12,911 nt of DNA from an uncultured Oscillospiraceae bacterium (GCA_934462925.1 CAKSIT010000029.1:1-12911); one strand, 5' to 3'. Positions 1 through 6,967 are shown, counted from the first letter of the stretch. Numbers and translations: made by a program. Notes: generated by a model not told the origin, from the sequence alone.

Positions 1-80
1 ATTCATCATTCAGGGTGGACAGGCTTATTTGTTTGTTCATACTTTTATTATATCACTTTGGTAATTCTGCGTCTACTTGT

Positions 81-98
81 TTTGTGCGGTGTTGCCTT
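81..98. repeat. Isolated end of a MITE-like inverted-repeat element
   Basis: The 18 bases TTTGTGCGGTGTTGCCTT match, with one mismatch, the reverse complement of the left terminal repeat of the 178-bp element at 7778-7955. Both ends are also followed by TAA-type sequence at the corresponding right-hand boundary. The other end of this copy is not visible, and bases 1-80 do not clearly resemble the body of the complete element. It may be a truncated copy, a different subfamily sharing the same ends, or a copy continuing left of the window. Confidence 0.5.
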
Positions 99-192
99 AA
101 TTTTATCACATATCGCGCACGCCGTCAAGCGGTAAACGTTTGGCGGTCGGATTTTGTCGGAAGCTTGTCCGCGCGCAAGCCTGTTTTTGGCA

Positions 193-222
193 GAATATCG
201 CTCCTGATTTCTGACAATAATA
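193..222 (+). promoter_or_regulatory. Candidate sigma-G/sigma-F-type promoter of sigG
   Basis: GAATA at 193-197 fits the sigma-G -35 consensus GHATR. After an 18-base spacer, AATAATA at 216-222 differs from the -10 consensus CATNNTA only in its first base. The predicted transcript would begin near 229, about 30 bases before the start codon, with a GGGGG-type ribosome binding site at 247-251. In Bacillus sigG is transcribed by sigma-F and then by sigma-G itself, so a sigma-G-like site is expected here. This is consensus matching by eye only. Confidence 0.4.
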
Positions 223-258
223 CTTGTTGCAGACAGGTATTATACAGGGGGTGGCGAT

Positions 259-1029
259 ATGTATTACAACAAGGTCGAGATAAGCGGGGTAAACACCGCT
301 AAGCTTAAGGTGCTTAAGGAAGCGGAGAAAATGGAGCTTTTGCGGCGGGTGAAGCAGGGCGATATGCAGGCGCGCGAGGAGCTTATACGCGGAAACCTGC
401 GCCTTGTGCTGAGCGTTATTCAGCGCTTTTCGGGGCGCGGCGAAAGCGCCGACGACCTTTTTCAGGTAGGCTGCATAGGGCTTATAAAGGCTATCGACAA
501 CTTTGACATCACGCAGCCCGTGCGCTTTTCCACATATGCCGTGCCAATGATTATGGGCGAGCTGCGCCGTTATCTGCGCGACAACGCGCCCGTCAGGGTC
601 AGCCGCTCGGTGCGCGACCTTGCCTACAGGGCGATGCAGGCAAAGGAAAGGCTCACCGCCAGCAAGGGCAGCGAGCCTAAAATTGAGGATATTGCCGCGG
701 AAATAGGCGCAACGCGGCAGGAGGTAGTGATAGCGCTTGAGGCGATAAGCGAGCCCATTTCGCTCTACGAGCCCGTGTTCTCCGAATCGGGCGACACGAT
801 ATACGTTCTCGACCAGCTTGGCGACCACAACGACGACATGAACTGGCTCAACGAAATCTCCCTTAAAGAGGCGATACAGGGGCTGGGGCAGCGCGAGAAG
901 CGCATTCTGAGCCTGCGTTTTCTCAAGGGCAGAACGCAGGTAGAAGTCGCGCGGGAGATTGGCATAAGTCAGGCGCAGGTGTCAAGGCTTGAAAAGGGCG
1001 CTTTGCAGAAGATTAAGAACCACATCTAG
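259..1029 (+). CDS. sigG: RNA polymerase sporulation sigma factor SigG
   Basis: This is sigma-G (256 aa), the late forespore-specific sigma-70-family factor that directs core RNA polymerase to genes for spore DNA protection, germination receptors and cortex work after engulfment. The N-terminus NKVEISGVNTAKL (residues 4-16) is the family signature that separates SigG from SigF. Region 2 runs from GNLRLVLSVIQRF (45-57) through DDLFQVGCIGLIKAID (65-80) and FSTYAVPMIMGE (90-101). Region 3 includes RVSRSVRDLAY (113-123), and region 4 ends with the helix-turn-helix TQVEVAREIGISQAQVSRLEK (226-246). Length is close to the 260 aa of the Bacillus protein. The ATG follows a GGGGGTG ribosome site. A sigma-G-like promoter lies upstream. 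The gene faces sigE tail to tail, 55 bp apart, whereas in Bacillus it is collinear with and downstream of sigE. Identification rests on strong remembered similarity to known SigG. Confidence 0.96.
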   Translation: MYYNKVEISGVNTAKLKVLKEAEKMELLRRVKQGDMQAREELIRGNLRLVLSVIQRFSGRGESADDLFQVGCIGLIKAIDNFDITQPVRFSTYAVPMIMGELRRYLRDNAPVRVSRSVRDLAYRAMQAKERLTASKGSEPKIEDIAAEIGATRQEVVIALEAISEPISLYEPVFSESGDTIYVLDQLGDHNDDMNWLNEISLKEAIQGLGQREKRILSLRFLKGRTQVEVAREIGISQAQVSRLEKGALQKIKNHI

Positions 1030-1036
1030 CTGCAGC

Positions 1037-1078
1037 CTGTTGATAAAGTCCATTTGTACAAGCATGGGTTTTTCGACG
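1037..1078 (+). repeat. Short derivative of the GTYGAAAAA palindromic repeat
   Basis: This 42-bp block fills most of the gap between the convergent sigG and sigE stops. Its left end (CTGTTGATAAAGTC then CATTT) matches one end of the 114-bp repeat at 4472-4585. Its right end (GGGTTTTTCGACG, 1066-1078) matches the opposite end of that repeat, so it looks like a copy with the middle deleted. The core holds CCAT/ATGG arms around TTGTACAA and is followed by five T on the + strand, which could act as a weak terminator for sigG. No stronger terminator is visible between the two genes. Confidence 0.55.
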
Positions 1079-1084
1079 TTCAGT

Positions 1085-1807
1085 TTAGCTGCACACCTTG
1101 TCAAGCTCCTCGCGCAGCTGCTTTATAATGCGCTTTTCGAGCCGCGAAATGTAGCTTTGCGATATCCCTATTTCATCTGCGACTTCCTTTTGCGTTTTTT
1201 CGGTTTTGCCGTTCAGCCCGAAGCGCATTTCCATTATCTGCTTTTCGCGCGCGGGCAGGCGGTCTATTGCTTCGTGCAGCAGCTGCTTTTCCACCTCGTC
1301 CTCTATGTGCGAGTTCACGCAGTCGCTCTCCGTGCCGAGAACGTCGCTCAGAAGCAGCTCGTTGCCGTCCCAGTCTACGTTCAGCGGCTCGTCTATCGAG
1401 ATGTCGTAGCGGTACTGGCTGTATTTGCGCAGGTACATGAGTATCTCGTTTTCAATGCAGCGCGAGGCGTAGGTGGCGAGCTTTATGTTCTTGTTTACGC
1501 TGAACGTGTTCACCGCCTTAATAAGCCCGATAGTTCCTATCGAAACGAGGTCCTCGAGCCATATCCCCGTGTTCTCAAACTTTTTGGCGATATACACGAC
1601 AAGCCGCAGGTTATGTACTATGAGGGTATCGCGCGCCTTTTCAAAGTCGGTGGAGAGCATTCTGAACGCTTCTTCCTCCTCCTCGCGCGTAAGCGGCGGG
1701 GGCAGCGACTCCGAACCGCCCGCGTAGTGGCACTCCTGCGTGCCGAGGGCGTAGCGCATGAACGCGCGCAGCCCCTCCTCCAACAGCTGCCTGATAAAAC
1801 CGAGCAT
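1085..1807 (-). CDS. sigE: RNA polymerase sporulation sigma factor SigE (pro-sigma-E)
   Basis: This is pro-sigma-E (240 aa), the early mother-cell sigma factor. It is made inactive and membrane-tethered by an N-terminal pro-sequence that SpoIIGA removes after asymmetric division. The pro-region (about residues 1-28) is followed by the conserved junction [13 protein letters not shown] (27-39), where the Bacillus enzyme is cut. Region 2 motifs [16 protein letters not shown] (66-81), [17 protein letters not shown] (86-102) and [19 protein letters not shown] (109-127) are near-identical to known Sig[18 protein letters not shown] (139-155) and the region 4.2 helix-turn-helix [21 protein letters not shown] (205-225) follow. 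The Bacillus protein has 239 aa. GGAGG precedes the ATG, and the gene starts 14 bp after spoIIGA, so the pair is an operon. Read-through past its stop would give RNA antisense to sigG. Confidence 0.97.
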   Translation of the reverse strand: MLGFIRQLLEEGLRAFMRYALGTQECHYAGGSESLPPPLTREEEEEAFRMLSTDFEKARDTLIVHNLRLVVYIAKKFENTGIWLEDLVSIGTIGLIKAVNTFSVNKNIKLATYASRCIENEILMYLRKYSQYRYDISIDEPLNVDWDGNELLLSDVLGTESDCVNSHIEDEVEKQLLHEAIDRLPAREKQIMEMRFGLNGKTEKTQKEVADEIGISQSYISRLEKRIIKQLREELDKVCS

Positions 1808-1821
1808 TGCTTTTTCCTCCG

Positions 1822-2637
1822 TTACATTGATATTATTTCAGGGTCGAAAATACATTGAAAGCCGTCAAGCTCATCGGAAACGCCGATGACCGCCTCGACG
1901 GCTTTTCCGTCTATCGTCACGCTGTCCGCTTTGAACACGGGCAGAGGCTTCACCCCCGTGACCGTCCTGCACGGGACGAGCCGCAGCGCGCCGTCGGGCT
2001 TGCCGTCAAGGTAGGCTGCAACCTGCGCGGGCAGCAGCTCGCCGAGCGCGTCCCTGCGGCATATCACCACCGCCCTGCCGCTGAACGGGTCGCGCAGACC
2101 GTTGCCCGTGTCCGCAAAGCCGCGCAGCTGCGCGCTTTTTCCCGCAAGGGTGACGGCTACCTCGCAGGTGCGCCGCGTGCGGCTTCTCTTTTTGTCAAAG
2201 AATCTCACCACGCGCACCGCCGCGTACGCCGCCGCCGTGAACGCCGCAAGCGCCGGCAGCGACACGTTGAAGTACGCCGTGCCGTTGCCGTACGCCATAC
2301 CGAACGGCGCGCAGAACGTCCACAGCGCAAGCGCCGCCCCCGCGAAAAGAAAGCTCATAAGCGCCATGCAGAGCGCCTCGAGCGCGAGCGCGCCGCGCCC
2401 GTGCCAGCCGAACGCCGCAAGGGTCATGCCCGTGCATACCGCAAGCTTTATTGCGGCGACGGCGGGTATCGGCAGGCTCGGCAGCAGCATTACAAGCGAG
2501 GCGGCAGCGCCTATTGAAGCCGCGATAACGCTGCGCCGCCTGCTTACGTCGCGCCGCAGGAGGAGCGCGGCAGCCCTCACCAGAAAGTAATTTATGTAGA
2601 GATTGAGTATCACAAGGACGTCCGCGTAAACCGCCAC
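1822..2637 (-). CDS. spoIIGA: Sporulation sigma-E factor-processing peptidase SpoIIGA
   Basis: This is the integral-membrane aspartic protease (271 aa) that cleaves pro-sigma-E in the mother cell in response to the forespore signal protein SpoIIR. The N-terminal half (about residues 1-145) is hydrophobic, with five or so membrane segments starting with the family-like [18 protein letters not shown] (3-20). The C-terminal cytoplasmic half carries the aspartic protease motif [11 protein letters not shown] (174-184), with D176 the presumed catalytic Asp, and an FxC-type tail near FQCIFDP. At 271 aa it is shorter than the roughly 309-aa Bacillus protein. The start is GTG at 2635-2637, preceded by a GGGGGGTGAG ribosome site. 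It lies 14 bp upstream of its substrate gene sigE on the same strand, which supports the assignment strongly. Confidence 0.93.
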   Translation of the reverse strand: MAVYADVLVILNLYINYFLVRAAALLLRRDVSRRRSVIAASIGAAASLVMLLPSLPIPAVAAIKLAVCTGMTLAAFGWHGRGALALEALCMALMSFLFAGAALALWTFCAPFGMAYGNGTAYFNVSLPALAAFTAAAYAAVRVVRFFDKKRSRTRRTCEVAVTLAGKSAQLRGFADTGNGLRDPFSGRAVVICRRDALGELLPAQVAAYLDGKPDGALRLVPCRTVTGVKPLPVFKADSVTIDGKAVEAVIGVSDELDGFQCIFDPEIISM

Positions 2638-2657
2638 ACGCTCACCCCCCTGTACTA

Positions 2658-2663
2658 ATTATA
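2658..2663 (-). promoter_or_regulatory. -10 element of the spoIIGA-sigE promoter
   Basis: A perfect TATAAT on the minus strand would start transcription near 2651, giving a leader of about 14 bases that still contains the G-rich ribosome site. No good -35 hexamer stands 17 bases upstream, and I found no clean Spo0A box (TGTCGAA). In Bacillus the spoIIG promoter also has poor -35 spacing and depends on phosphorylated Spo0A. An imperfect dyad (GGTGCG at 2674-2679 and CGCACC at 2688-2693) occupies the -35 region and may be an operator. Confidence 0.4.
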
Positions 2664-2723
2664 TAGCGCGGGGGGTGCGTTTCATGCCGCACCGCGCCGT
2701 CCTTTACGGGAAAAAGAGCGCGC

Positions 2724-2759
2724 AAAAAACCGCCCCGTGCCGAATACGGCACAAGGCGG
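2724..2759 (-). terminator. Intrinsic terminator of prfC
   Basis: Read on the minus strand, arms CCGCC/GGCGG (outer) and GTGCCG/CGGCAC (inner, tetraloop) form a long GC-rich hairpin interrupted by a 2-base mismatch, directly followed by six T (complement of 2724-2729). It begins 24 bp after the prfC stop and upstream of the spoIIGA -10 element. It therefore separates release-factor transcription from the sporulation operon on the same strand. Confidence 0.85.
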
Positions 2760-2782
2760 CGATTATATGCGGTTTGCGGTCG

Positions 2783-4387
2783 TCAGTCGCGGTTGAACTC
2801 CGCAAGCTCCAGCCCGGGGTTCTTGTCGAGCGCCCACTTGATGTTCCACTCGCTTGTGAATATGAGCAGGTAATTACCCTTAACGTCCTGTATAAGCTTG
2901 GTGTCGGACGTAAGCACGAGCTTTCGCAGCTCGTCAAGTCCGCCCTCAAGGTGCTTTTCGCTCGTTATCCAGCGGATATACTCATACGACAGCCCCTCGC
3001 GGATTATGTCAACGTTGTACTCGTTCTTAAGGCGGTATTCAAGCACCTCGAACTGCAGCACGCCTACAACGCCTACTATAACCTCCTCAAAACCGCTCTG
3101 CGGCTCGGAGAAAATCTGTATCGCGCCCTCCTGCGCTATTTGGGTTGTACCCTTGATGAACTGCTTGCGCTTTAGGGTGTCTTTCTGGCGTATTCTTGCA
3201 AAATGCTCGGGCGCGAACGTCGGTATGCCCTCGAACTGCACTTTTTTCTTAGGCGAGCATATCGTGTCGCCGATAGAAAACACGCCCGGGTCGAACACGC
3301 CGATTATATCGCCCGCATACGCCTCGGAAATAACCTCGCGGTCGTTCGCCATAATCTGCTGCGGCTGCGACAGGCGCATGGTGCGGTTGTTCTGCACGTG
3401 CAGAACCTCCATGTCCTTGTCGAAGCGGCCGCTGCAAATACGCATAAATGCGATTCTGTCACGGTGCGCCTTGTTCATGTTCGCCTGTATCTTGAAGATG
3501 AACGCGGAGAACTCGGGGTCGAACGGGTCTACAATGCCGTTCTCGGTATTGCGCGGAAGCGGCGCGGTGGTCATTTTAAGGAAGCTTTCAAGGAACGGCT
3601 CAACGCCGAAGTTTGTGAGCGCCGACCCGAAGAACACGGGGGAGAGCTTACCGCTGCTCACAAGGTCCATGTCGAACTCCTCGCTCGCGCCGTCAAGCAG
3701 CTCGACGTCCTCCTGCAGCGTTGCGTAGTTGGTGTCGCCGATAAGCTCCGCAAGGCTCGCGTCGCTCAAATCCGCCTCGCTCGCCTTTACCTCGCGCGAG
3801 CCGTTGTTCGCCTCAAACGAGATTATGCGGCGGTTTGCGCGGTCGTACACGCCCTTGAACTCCTTGCCCGAGCCTATGGGCCAGTTTACGGGGTAGGTCT
3901 TTATGCCAAGCTCGTTTTCTATCTGGTCGAGCAGGTCGAACGGATTGCGCGCCTCGCGGTCCATTTTGTTTATAAAGGTGAATATCGGGATATTGCGCAT
4001 AACGCACACCTTGAACAGCTTGCGCGTCTGGTTCTCAACGCCCTTTGCGGCGTCTATTACCATTACGGCGCTGTCCGCCGCCATAAGCGTGCGGTAGGTG
4101 TCCTCGGAGAAGTCCTGATGTCCGGGGGTGTCGAGAATGTTTATGCAGTAGCCCTCGTAATTGAACTGCATTACCGAGCTTGTAACGGAAATTCCGCGCT
4201 GCTTTTCTATCTCCATCCAGTCCGAAACGGCGTGCTTTGTGTTCTTTTTGCCTTTTACAGCGCCCGCGAGTGAAATAGCTCCTCCGTACAGCAGGAACTT
4301 TTCGGTAAGCGTTGTCTTGCCCGCGTCGGGGTGGGAGATTATCGCGAACGTGCGCCGTCTTTCTATCTCGTGCTTTAAGTCAGCCAT
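2783..4387 (-). CDS. prfC: Peptide chain release factor 3 (RF3), GTPase
   Basis: RF3 (534 aa) is the class II release factor, a translational GTPase that removes RF1 or RF2 from the ribosome after peptide release. The N-terminal G domain shows G1 SHPDAGKTT (18-26), the switch region DWMEIEKQRGISV (56-68), G3 DTPGH (86-90) and G4 NKMD (140-143). The RF3-specific QRGISVTSSVMQF stretch distinguishes it from EF-G. Domains II and III follow, including FVEPFLESFL-like and ALTNFGVEPFL segments typical of RF3. Usual family length is about 525-530 aa, so the gene appears complete. AGAGGA lies 6 bases before the ATG at 4387. A consensus sigma-A promoter and a strong terminator flank it, so it is probably a single-gene transcript. 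The adjacent sporulation genes show no functional link. Confidence 0.97.
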   Translation of the reverse strand: MADLKHEIERRRTFAIISHPDAGKTTLTEKFLLYGGAISLAGAVKGKKNTKHAVSDWMEIEKQRGISVTSSVMQFNYEGYCINILDTPGHQDFSEDTYRTLMAADSAVMVIDAAKGVENQTRKLFKVCVMRNIPIFTFINKMDREARNPFDLLDQIENELGIKTYPVNWPIGSGKEFKGVYDRANRRIISFEANNGSREVKASEADLSDASLAELIGDTNYATLQEDVELLDGASEEFDMDLVSSGKLSPVFFGSALTNFGVEPFLESFLKMTTAPLPRNTENGIVDPFDPEFSAFIFKIQANMNKAHRDRIAFMRICSGRFDKDMEVLHVQNNRTMRLSQPQQIMANDREVISEAYAGDIIGVFDPGVFSIGDTICSPKKKVQFEGIPTFAPEHFARIRQKDTLKRKQFIKGTTQIAQEGAIQIFSEPQSGFEEVIVGVVGVLQFEVLEYRLKNEYNVDIIREGLSYEYIRWITSEKHLEGGLDELRKLVLTSDTKLIQDVKGNYLLIFTSEWNIKWALDKNPGLELAEFNRD

Positions 4388-4435
4388 GTTTTTTTCCTCT
4401 ATTCAAATAGTCTGTAGAATCACGCATACCTAAAT

Positions 4436-4464
4436 ATTATAAACCATTTTCTCCCGCTTGTCAA
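4436..4464 (-). promoter_or_regulatory. Consensus sigma-A promoter of prfC
   Basis: On the minus strand TTGACA (complement of 4459-4464) is followed after exactly 17 bases by TATAAT (complement of 4436-4441). Both hexamers match the housekeeping consensus perfectly, suggesting strong constitutive expression. Transcription would start near 4429, leaving a leader of about 41 nt. The -35 element lies only 7 bp from the palindromic repeat at 4472. Confidence 0.85.
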
Positions 4465-4471
4465 GTGCTTA

Positions 4472-4585
4472 GACCGTCGAAAAACCCCTTTGCGGGGGTT
4501 TTCCGCCGAAGCATCTTACGACATTGCAAAGCAAGCTTCGCAAGTCAGCGCCCGCATACGCGGGCAAAATAGACTTTTTCAACAG
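4472..4585. repeat. 114-bp palindromic intergenic repeat (GTYGAAAAA family, longest copy)
   Basis: The ends are imperfect inverted repeats: CCGTCGAAAAAC at 4474-4485 and CTGTTGAAAAAG on the opposite strand ending at 4585. Inside are a hairpin AAAACCCC/GGGGTTTT (4481-4502), a less regular middle arm and a hairpin GCCCGC-ATAC-GCGGGC (4550-4565). The right-hand 36 bp (4550-4585) match 12835-12870 in inverse orientation at 35 of 36 positions. Both outer ends match the short copy at 1037-1078. It lies between the divergent prfC and GH3 promoters and codes for nothing plausible. Confidence 0.75.
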
Positions 4586-4628
4586 GCGAAGTGTTTTGCG
4601 AATATCTGCGCCGCACGTTATTTTCCGC

Positions 4629-4657
4629 TTGATTTTGGGGAGAATGTACTGTATAAT
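4629..4657 (+). promoter_or_regulatory. Sigma-A promoter of the GH3 gene
   Basis: TTGATT (4629-4634) and TATAAT (4652-4657) are separated by 17 bases. Transcription would begin near 4664, about 31 bases before the chosen ATG at 4695. This placement argues against upstream starts at 4524 or 4671. No operator or catabolite-control (cre) site was recognised around it. Confidence 0.75.
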
Positions 4658-4694
4658 AAAAGAAGAGTATATGCTGAAAACGGAGGTACAGGCT

Positions 4695-6761
4695 ATGGCA
4701 TACAACAATAAGGACATACAGGCGCGCGCCGAGGCGCTCACTGCGCAGCTTACCACCGAGGAACAGGCGGCGCAGCTGCGTTACGACGCGCCCGCAGTTG
4801 AGCGCGTGGGGCTGCCCGCCTACAACTGGTGGAACGAGGGGCTGCACGGCGTGGCGCGCGCAGGCACGGCTACGGTGTTTCCGCAGGCTATAGGGCTTGC
4901 GGCGATGTTTGACGAGGAGTTTATGCGCAGCGTGGGCGAGGTGACTGCGCTTGAAGCGCGCGCCAAGTACAACGCAGCTTCCCGCCGCGGCGACAGGGAC
5001 ATTTACAAGGGGCTTACGCTCTGGTCGCCCAACGTCAACATATTCCGCGACCCGCGCTGGGGCAGGGGGCATGAAACTCTCGGCGAAGACCCTTACCTCA
5101 CCTCGCGGCTCGGCGCGGCGTATGTCAAGGGCGTTCAGGGCGAGGGGGAGTACCTTACCGCCGCGGCGTGCGCAAAGCACTTTGCGGTACACAGCGGCCC
5201 TGAGGCGCTGCGGCACGAGTTCGACGCAAAGGCTTCCCCAAAGGACATGGAGGAAACCTACCTGCCCGCGTTCAGGGCGCTTGTGGGGGCGCAGGCAGAG
5301 GGCGTTATGGGCGCGTACAACCGCGTGAACGGCGAGCCTGCCTGCGCGAGCGGCTTTCTTATGGGCAAGCTGCGCGAGTGGGGCTTCGACGGGTATTTCG
5401 TTTCGGACTGCTGGGCGCTGAGGGACTTTCACACCACGCACATGGTTACGGCGAACGCCGCGCAGTCTGCGGCAATGGCGCTTAAAGCGGGCTGCGACAT
5501 AAACTGCGGCAACACATATCTCCACACGCTGGAGGCGCTGCGCAAGGGGCTTTGCACCGAGCAGGACATCTCCCGCGCCTGCACCCACGCAATGCGCACC
5601 CGCCTGCGGCTCGGGCTTATGGACAAAACGCCGCTTGACGACGTGCCTTACGACGTTGTGAGCTGCACTGCGCACAAGCGCCTTTCGCAGGAGTGCGCGG
5701 AGAAATCCGCGGTGCTGCTGCGCAATAACGGCGTGCTGCCGCTCGACAAAGGCAAACTGCGCTCTGTTGCGGTAATAGGCCCGAACGCGGACAGCCGCGC
5801 GGCGCTTGTGGGCAACTATTTCGGCACGGCGGACAGGTACGTTACGTTCCTTGAGGGCATTGAGGACGCATTTGACGGCAGGGTGTACTACGCCGAGGGC
5901 TGCGCGCTTTACGCGGACCGCTCGCAGACTCTCGCGCAGGCGGGGGACAGGTACGCCGAAGCGCTTGCCTGCGCGGAATGCGCGGACGTTATAATAGCGT
6001 GCGTTGGGCTTGACGCCACGCTCGAGGGCGAGGAGGGCGACACGGGCAACGAGTTCGCCTCGGGCGACAAGCCCGACCTGCGCCTGCCCGAGTGCCAGCG
6101 TGAGCTTCTGCGCCGCCTGCGCGCCGTTGGAAAGCCGCTTGTGGTAGTGCTTGCGGCGGGCAGCGCCGTCAATATCGAGTGCGAATGCGACGCGCTGCTT
6201 GATATGTGGTACGCGGGGCAGTACGGCGGCAGGGCGCTTGCAAGGCTGCTTTTCGGCGAGATAAGCCCCTCGGGACGCCTGCCCGTAACGTTCTACAAGC
6301 AAGCGGAGAGCCTGCCCGAGTTTTCGGACTATTCCATGCAGGGCAGAACCTACCGCTATTGCAGCGGCGACAATGTGCTGTACCCGTTCGGCTTCGGGCT
6401 GAGCTACGCTGAGCTTTCCGTAAGCGCTGCGGACATTACGCACGAGCGCGTGAGCGCCGAGATTACGAACGCGAGCGGCATTGCGGCTGACGCGGTGGTG
6501 CAGGTGTATGTGAGCGCGCAATGCGGCGTGGAGAACGCGCCGCGCCTGTCGCTTGCGGGCTTTAAGCGCGTGAGCGTTCCCGCAGGGGGAACGGCGCAGA
6601 CGGTAATACCCCTGCCGCGCGAGGCGTTTGAAACGGTGGACGAGGCGGGCGTGAGAGCCGTCCGCAGCGGGCATTACCGCATATATGCGGGACTGTGCCA
6701 GCCTACCGAGCTTTCCGAAAGCTTGGGCGGCAGGTGCTTCTGCACGGAAATAGAACTGTAA
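4695..6761 (+). CDS. Glycoside hydrolase family 3 beta-glucosidase/beta-xylosidase
   Basis: This cytoplasmic-type exo-glycosidase (688 aa) removes beta-linked glucose or xylose from oligosaccharides with retention of configuration. The N-terminal GH3 barrel contains NWWNEGLHGVARAG (44-57), FPQAIGLAAMFD (62-73), SPNVNIFRDPRWGRGHE (111-127) and KHFAVHSGPE (161-170). The nucleophile is the Asp of FVSDCWAL (D238). The C-terminal GH3 domain carries an EGEEGDTGNEF-like acid/base loop. A fibronectin-III-like tail follows LYPFGFGLSYAEL. The WWNEGLHGVARAG form is common in bacterial beta-xylosidases, so xylosidase activity is as likely as glucosidase; substrate cannot be settled from sequence alone. 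No signal peptide is seen. The start was chosen because GGAGGT (4682-4687) lies 7 bases before this ATG and the promoter sits at 4629-4657. No transporter or regulator neighbours it, so it seems to be monocistronic. Confidence 0.95.
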   Translation: MAYNNKDIQARAEALTAQLTTEEQAAQLRYDAPAVERVGLPAYNWWNEGLHGVARAGTATVFPQAIGLAAMFDEEFMRSVGEVTALEARAKYNAASRRGDRDIYKGLTLWSPNVNIFRDPRWGRGHETLGEDPYLTSRLGAAYVKGVQGEGEYLTAAACAKHFAVHSGPEALRHEFDAKASPKDMEETYLPAFRALVGAQAEGVMGAYNRVNGEPACASGFLMGKLREWGFDGYFVSDCWALRDFHTTHMVTANAAQSAAMALKAGCDINCGNTYLHTLEALRKGLCTEQDISRACTHAMRTRLRLGLMDKTPLDDVPYDVVSCTAHKRLSQECAEKSAVLLRNNGVLPLDKGKLRSVAVIGPNADSRAALVGNYFGTADRYVTFLEGIEDAFDGRVYYAEGCALYADRSQTLAQAGDRYAEALACAECADVIIACVGLDATLEGEEGDTGNEFASGDKPDLRLPECQRELLRRLRAVGKPLVVVLAAGSAVNIECECDALLDMWYAGQYGGRALARLLFGEISPSGRLPVTFYKQAESLPEFSDYSMQGRTYRYCSGDNVLYPFGFGLSYAELSVSAADITHERVSAEITNASGIAADAVVQVYVSAQCGVENAPRLSLAGFKRVSVPAGGTAQTVIPLPREAFETVDEAGVRAVRSGHYRIYAGLCQPTELSESLGGRCFCTEIEL

Positions 6762-6766
6762 ACGCA

Positions 6767-6786
6767 CGGGCAGCCGCTGTTGCCCG
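6767..6786 (+). other. Hairpin just after the GH3 stop
   Basis: CGGGCA (6767-6772) pairs with TGCCCG (6781-6786) around an 8-base loop, 5 bp past the GH3 stop. There is no T tract afterwards, so it is not a convincing intrinsic terminator. It may protect the 3' end of the mRNA. The right arm and following bases (TTGCCCGC) resemble the trailing part of the tandem repeat unit that follows. Confidence 0.4.
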
Positions 6787-6791
6787 CGCGC

Positions 6792-6957
6792 GCTCCTCAA
6801 TAAAGCGAAATTCGCTATGCGAATTTTGCTGCGTTGCCCGCTCACGTTCCTCAATAAAGCGAAATTCGCTTTGCGAATTTTGCTGCGTTGCCCGCCCGCG
6901 CTCCTCAAAAAATAAAGCGAAATTCGCTATGCGAATTTTGCTGCGTTGCCCGCCTGC
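6792..6957. repeat. Three tandem 54/54/58-bp repeats with palindromic cores
   Basis: Units at 6792-6845, 6846-6899 and 6900-6957 share the order TCCTCAATAAAGCG, core AAATTCGC-NNN-GCGAATTT, then TGCTGCGTTGCCCGC. The three-base loops are TAT, TTT and TAT. The third unit has four extra A. Differences are concentrated in the GC-rich joints. The array fills the gap between the convergent GH3 and pdaA genes. Because 54 is divisible by 3, several frames stay open through it, giving repetitive translations on both strands that I do not regard as proteins. Confidence 0.9.
6907..6941 (-). terminator. Terminator-like hairpin of the pdaA transcript within the repeat array
   Basis: On the minus strand the palindrome AAATTCGC-ATA-GCGAATTT, extended by a GC/GC pair across one mismatch, is followed by TTTATTTTTT (complement of 6907-6916). 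The four extra A of this repeat unit are what make the T tract long. It is the first repeat unit a pdaA transcript would meet, 27 bp after the stop codon. The stem is AT-rich, so efficiency is uncertain. Confidence 0.5.
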
Positions 6958-6966
6958 GGGCAACGC
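6943..6966. repeat. 11-bp perfect inverted repeat abutting the pdaA stop codon
   Basis: GCGTTGCCCGC (6943-6953) and GCGGGCAACGC (6956-6966) are separated by two bases and end 1 bp before the stop codon of pdaA. The left arm is the tail of the third tandem repeat, so the dyad is formed jointly by the array and the gene's end. No T tract follows on either strand. Confidence 0.7.
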
Positions 6967-6967
6967 G

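Noticed and set aside
15..302. 95-aa open frame at the left edge
   Set aside because: It overlaps the sigG start and promoter region, has no ribosome site and resembles translated intergenic DNA.
2664..2745. Spo0A boxes upstream of spoIIGA
   Set aside because: Only a one-mismatch TGCCGAA occurs, and it is inside the prfC terminator stem, so it is better explained by that hairpin.
3203..4273. 356-aa open frame on the plus strand opposite prfC
   Set aside because: It is antisense to a well-conserved release factor, has no ribosome site and no recognisable domain.
4524..4694. Upstream in-frame extension of the GH3 protein, starting at 4524 or 4671
   Set aside because: The sequence crosses the palindromic repeat and the TATAAT at 4652-4657. 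The ribosome site GGAGGT points to 4695, where GH3-like sequence begins.
4545..6908. 787-aa open frame on the minus strand opposite the GH3 gene
   Set aside because: It lies antisense to a clear GH3 enzyme, is extremely Arg/Ala/His-rich, has no known motif, and runs into the tandem repeats and palindromic repeat. Long antisense frames are usual in GC-rich coding DNA.
6792..6957. CRISPR array
   Set aside because: The units are contiguous near-identical copies without unique spacers, and no cas gene is nearby.
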